Shown here in pieces: positions 62,975 through 64,000 of a stretch of DNA of 64,000 bases. This DNA comes from Prinia subflava (taxonomy: Eukaryota; Chordata; Aves; Passeriformes; Cisticolidae): positions 44,710,767 through 44,774,766 of the forward strand of contig NC_086251.1 of the NCBI RefSeq assembly GCF_021018805.1. The letters are read 5' to 3'. Made by a program: the position numbers and the translations under genes. Position 1 is the first letter of the stretch. Every line of letters starts with the position of its first letter. The notes under the pieces were generated by a model, which was not told the origin of the DNA, ran no database searches, and saw only the letters and a list, made by a program, of their open reading frames with translations.

Positions 62975-63565
62975 TGTCATGGTTTAACTCCAGCCAAGCC
63001 CCACACTGCCACTTGCTCATTCCCTACCAGCAGGACCAGGGACAGAATCAGAAGGGTGAGAACTAGAAAATTCATGGGTTGAGAGAAAAACATTTTAGTA
63101 AGGAATGAAAAAGCCATGCTAACAAGCAAAGCAAAACAAGGAATTAATTCACTGCTTCCCATGGGCAAGCAGATTGTTCAGCCATCTCCAGGAGAGCAGG
63201 GCCCCATCCCATGTAATCTTGACTTGGAAAGACAAATTCCATCACTCCAAGTGCATCCCCTGTTCCTCCCGCATCCTCCCACTCTATATGCTGAGCATGC
63301 TGTCTGGAACATGGTCTGGAACATCCCTTTGTTCATTTTGGGTCACCTGTCCTGGCTGTGTCTCCTCCCAACCTCCCAAGCACCCCCACCTTCCTCACCA
63401 GCAGGGCAGCATCGAGAGGAGAAAAGGTCTCAGGTCTGTGTAAGCCCCACTCAGTAACAAAAACATCTCTGTAGTATCAATCCTGTGTTCAGCACAAATC
63501 CTAAATATAGCCCCATACCAGCCAATGTGAAGAAAATTAACTCTACCCCAGCCAAAACCAGCACA
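62975..63565 (-). mobile_element. solo LTR of avian endogenous retrovirus, family B (minus)
   Basis: A complete 591-base LTR running from TGTCATGGTTTAACTCCAGC to AACTCTACCCCAGCCAAAAC and CAGCACA, with TG...CA termini. An exact 5-bp duplication GATTA flanks it on both sides. Landmarks include AACAAGGAATTAATTCACTG, TTCCCATGGGCAAGCAG, TTCAGCCATCTCCAGGAGAG, TTCATTTTGGGTCACCTGTC and GAAGAAAATTAACTCTAC. By comparison with the other copies the sense strand is minus. The TATA region has changed to CTATATGC on the plus strand. With no internal retroviral sequence and a matching duplication on both sides, it is a solo LTR made by recombination between the two LTRs of an integrated provirus. It is the youngest-looking LTR in the window. 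Confidence 0.93.
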
Positions 63566-63570
63566 GATTA
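63566..63570. repeat. target-site duplication, right copy
   Basis: GATTA directly follows the CA terminus of the LTR and matches the left copy exactly. A 5-bp duplication fits several retroviral classes, so it does not settle the class alone. Confidence 0.85.
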
Positions 63571-64000
63571 GAAAAATCAAACAATTCCACAAAACTCTGT
63601 GTAAATGTACATGTAAATGTACATGACTGGAACTAAATAGACATGCATCATGCAGCTTATCTTGGCATTATTTAAAGTATGATAATAGTTTATGATAATA
63701 TTGCTACTAATGTCTGTCTCCTAAAATTTATTATAATTAAGAGAGTATAAAAAACTATTGAGCACTCTTGATTTCTCGGAGCTTTTTTACTGCATGCTAA
63801 AACTAGGCCAGAAAAGTATAAACACCATGATCAGACATATTTCTAAACAACTATAAACTAAGGTATTTCACAGAAGATTTAATAGTCAGTCAATCCAACC
63901 TAAGCCACCACTACCCACACCACAGAGCCTTACACTAAGGTCAGATAAATCAGTAGAAAAATAAAACCTTAGTCAAAATGCAAGTCATCTGTAGAGCTTA
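63571..64000. other. unannotated AT-rich DNA with a 12-bp tandem duplication
   Basis: Two exact copies of TGTAAATGTACA lie at 63600-63611 and 63612-63623. Nothing else is recognised up to the end of the window. Confidence 0.6.

Noticed and set aside
1..64000. tRNA, rRNA, CRISPR arrays or prokaryotic operons
   Set aside because: None seen; the repeat content and gene sparsity are those of a vertebrate genome.

Overview
This window looks like bird nuclear DNA, most likely from a neoavian or passerine species. It is AT-rich by eye, CpG-poor and full of short homopolymers and microsatellites. The strongest taxonomic evidence is the repeats: five CR1 LINE fragments, several ending in the ATTCTATG-like CR1 3' terminus, and five long terminal repeats (LTRs) from two endogenous-retrovirus families that I recognise as typical of birds. 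Family names and boundaries come from reading the sequence against remembered repeat consensus; no search was run.

No protein-coding gene can be supported. Open frames are short. The longest ones fall inside LTRs or a hexanucleotide repeat, or look random. One short open frame on the minus strand (15101-15373) has a splice-acceptor-like sequence at its upstream edge and unusual local CpG content; I give it only as a weak candidate exon. No tRNA, rRNA or CRISPR array was seen. The window is best read as a gene desert or part of a very large intron.

Layout: 1-15 kb is plain AT-rich sequence with simple repeats. At 15.6-16.5 kb there is a family A LTR on the plus strand. From 16.5 to 27.2 kb there is unannotated DNA with an A50 tract that follows an AATAAA, and a 28-bp perfect palindrome. 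From 27.2 to 33.7 kb there is a cluster of mobile elements: a CR1 3' end (minus), a family A LTR (minus), a family B LTR (minus), a 160-bp (GGAAAA)n array, a CR1 ORF2 fragment (plus), and a family B LTR (plus). From 33.7 to 58.8 kb there is mostly unannotated DNA with CR1 fragments at 46.2-46.8 and 52.3 kb. At 58.86-59.04 kb a 39-bp-arm inverted repeat, an AT microsatellite and a tandem duplication lie together. A CR1 end is at 60.6-60.8 kb, and a solo family B LTR with an exact 5-bp target-site duplication is at 62.98-63.57 kb.

I did not find a convincing new biological system. The items most worth checking are the inverted repeat at 58.9 kb, the A50 tract with its poly(A) signal at 22.1 kb, the candidate exon at 15.1-15.4 kb, and the two truncated CR1/LTR junctions.
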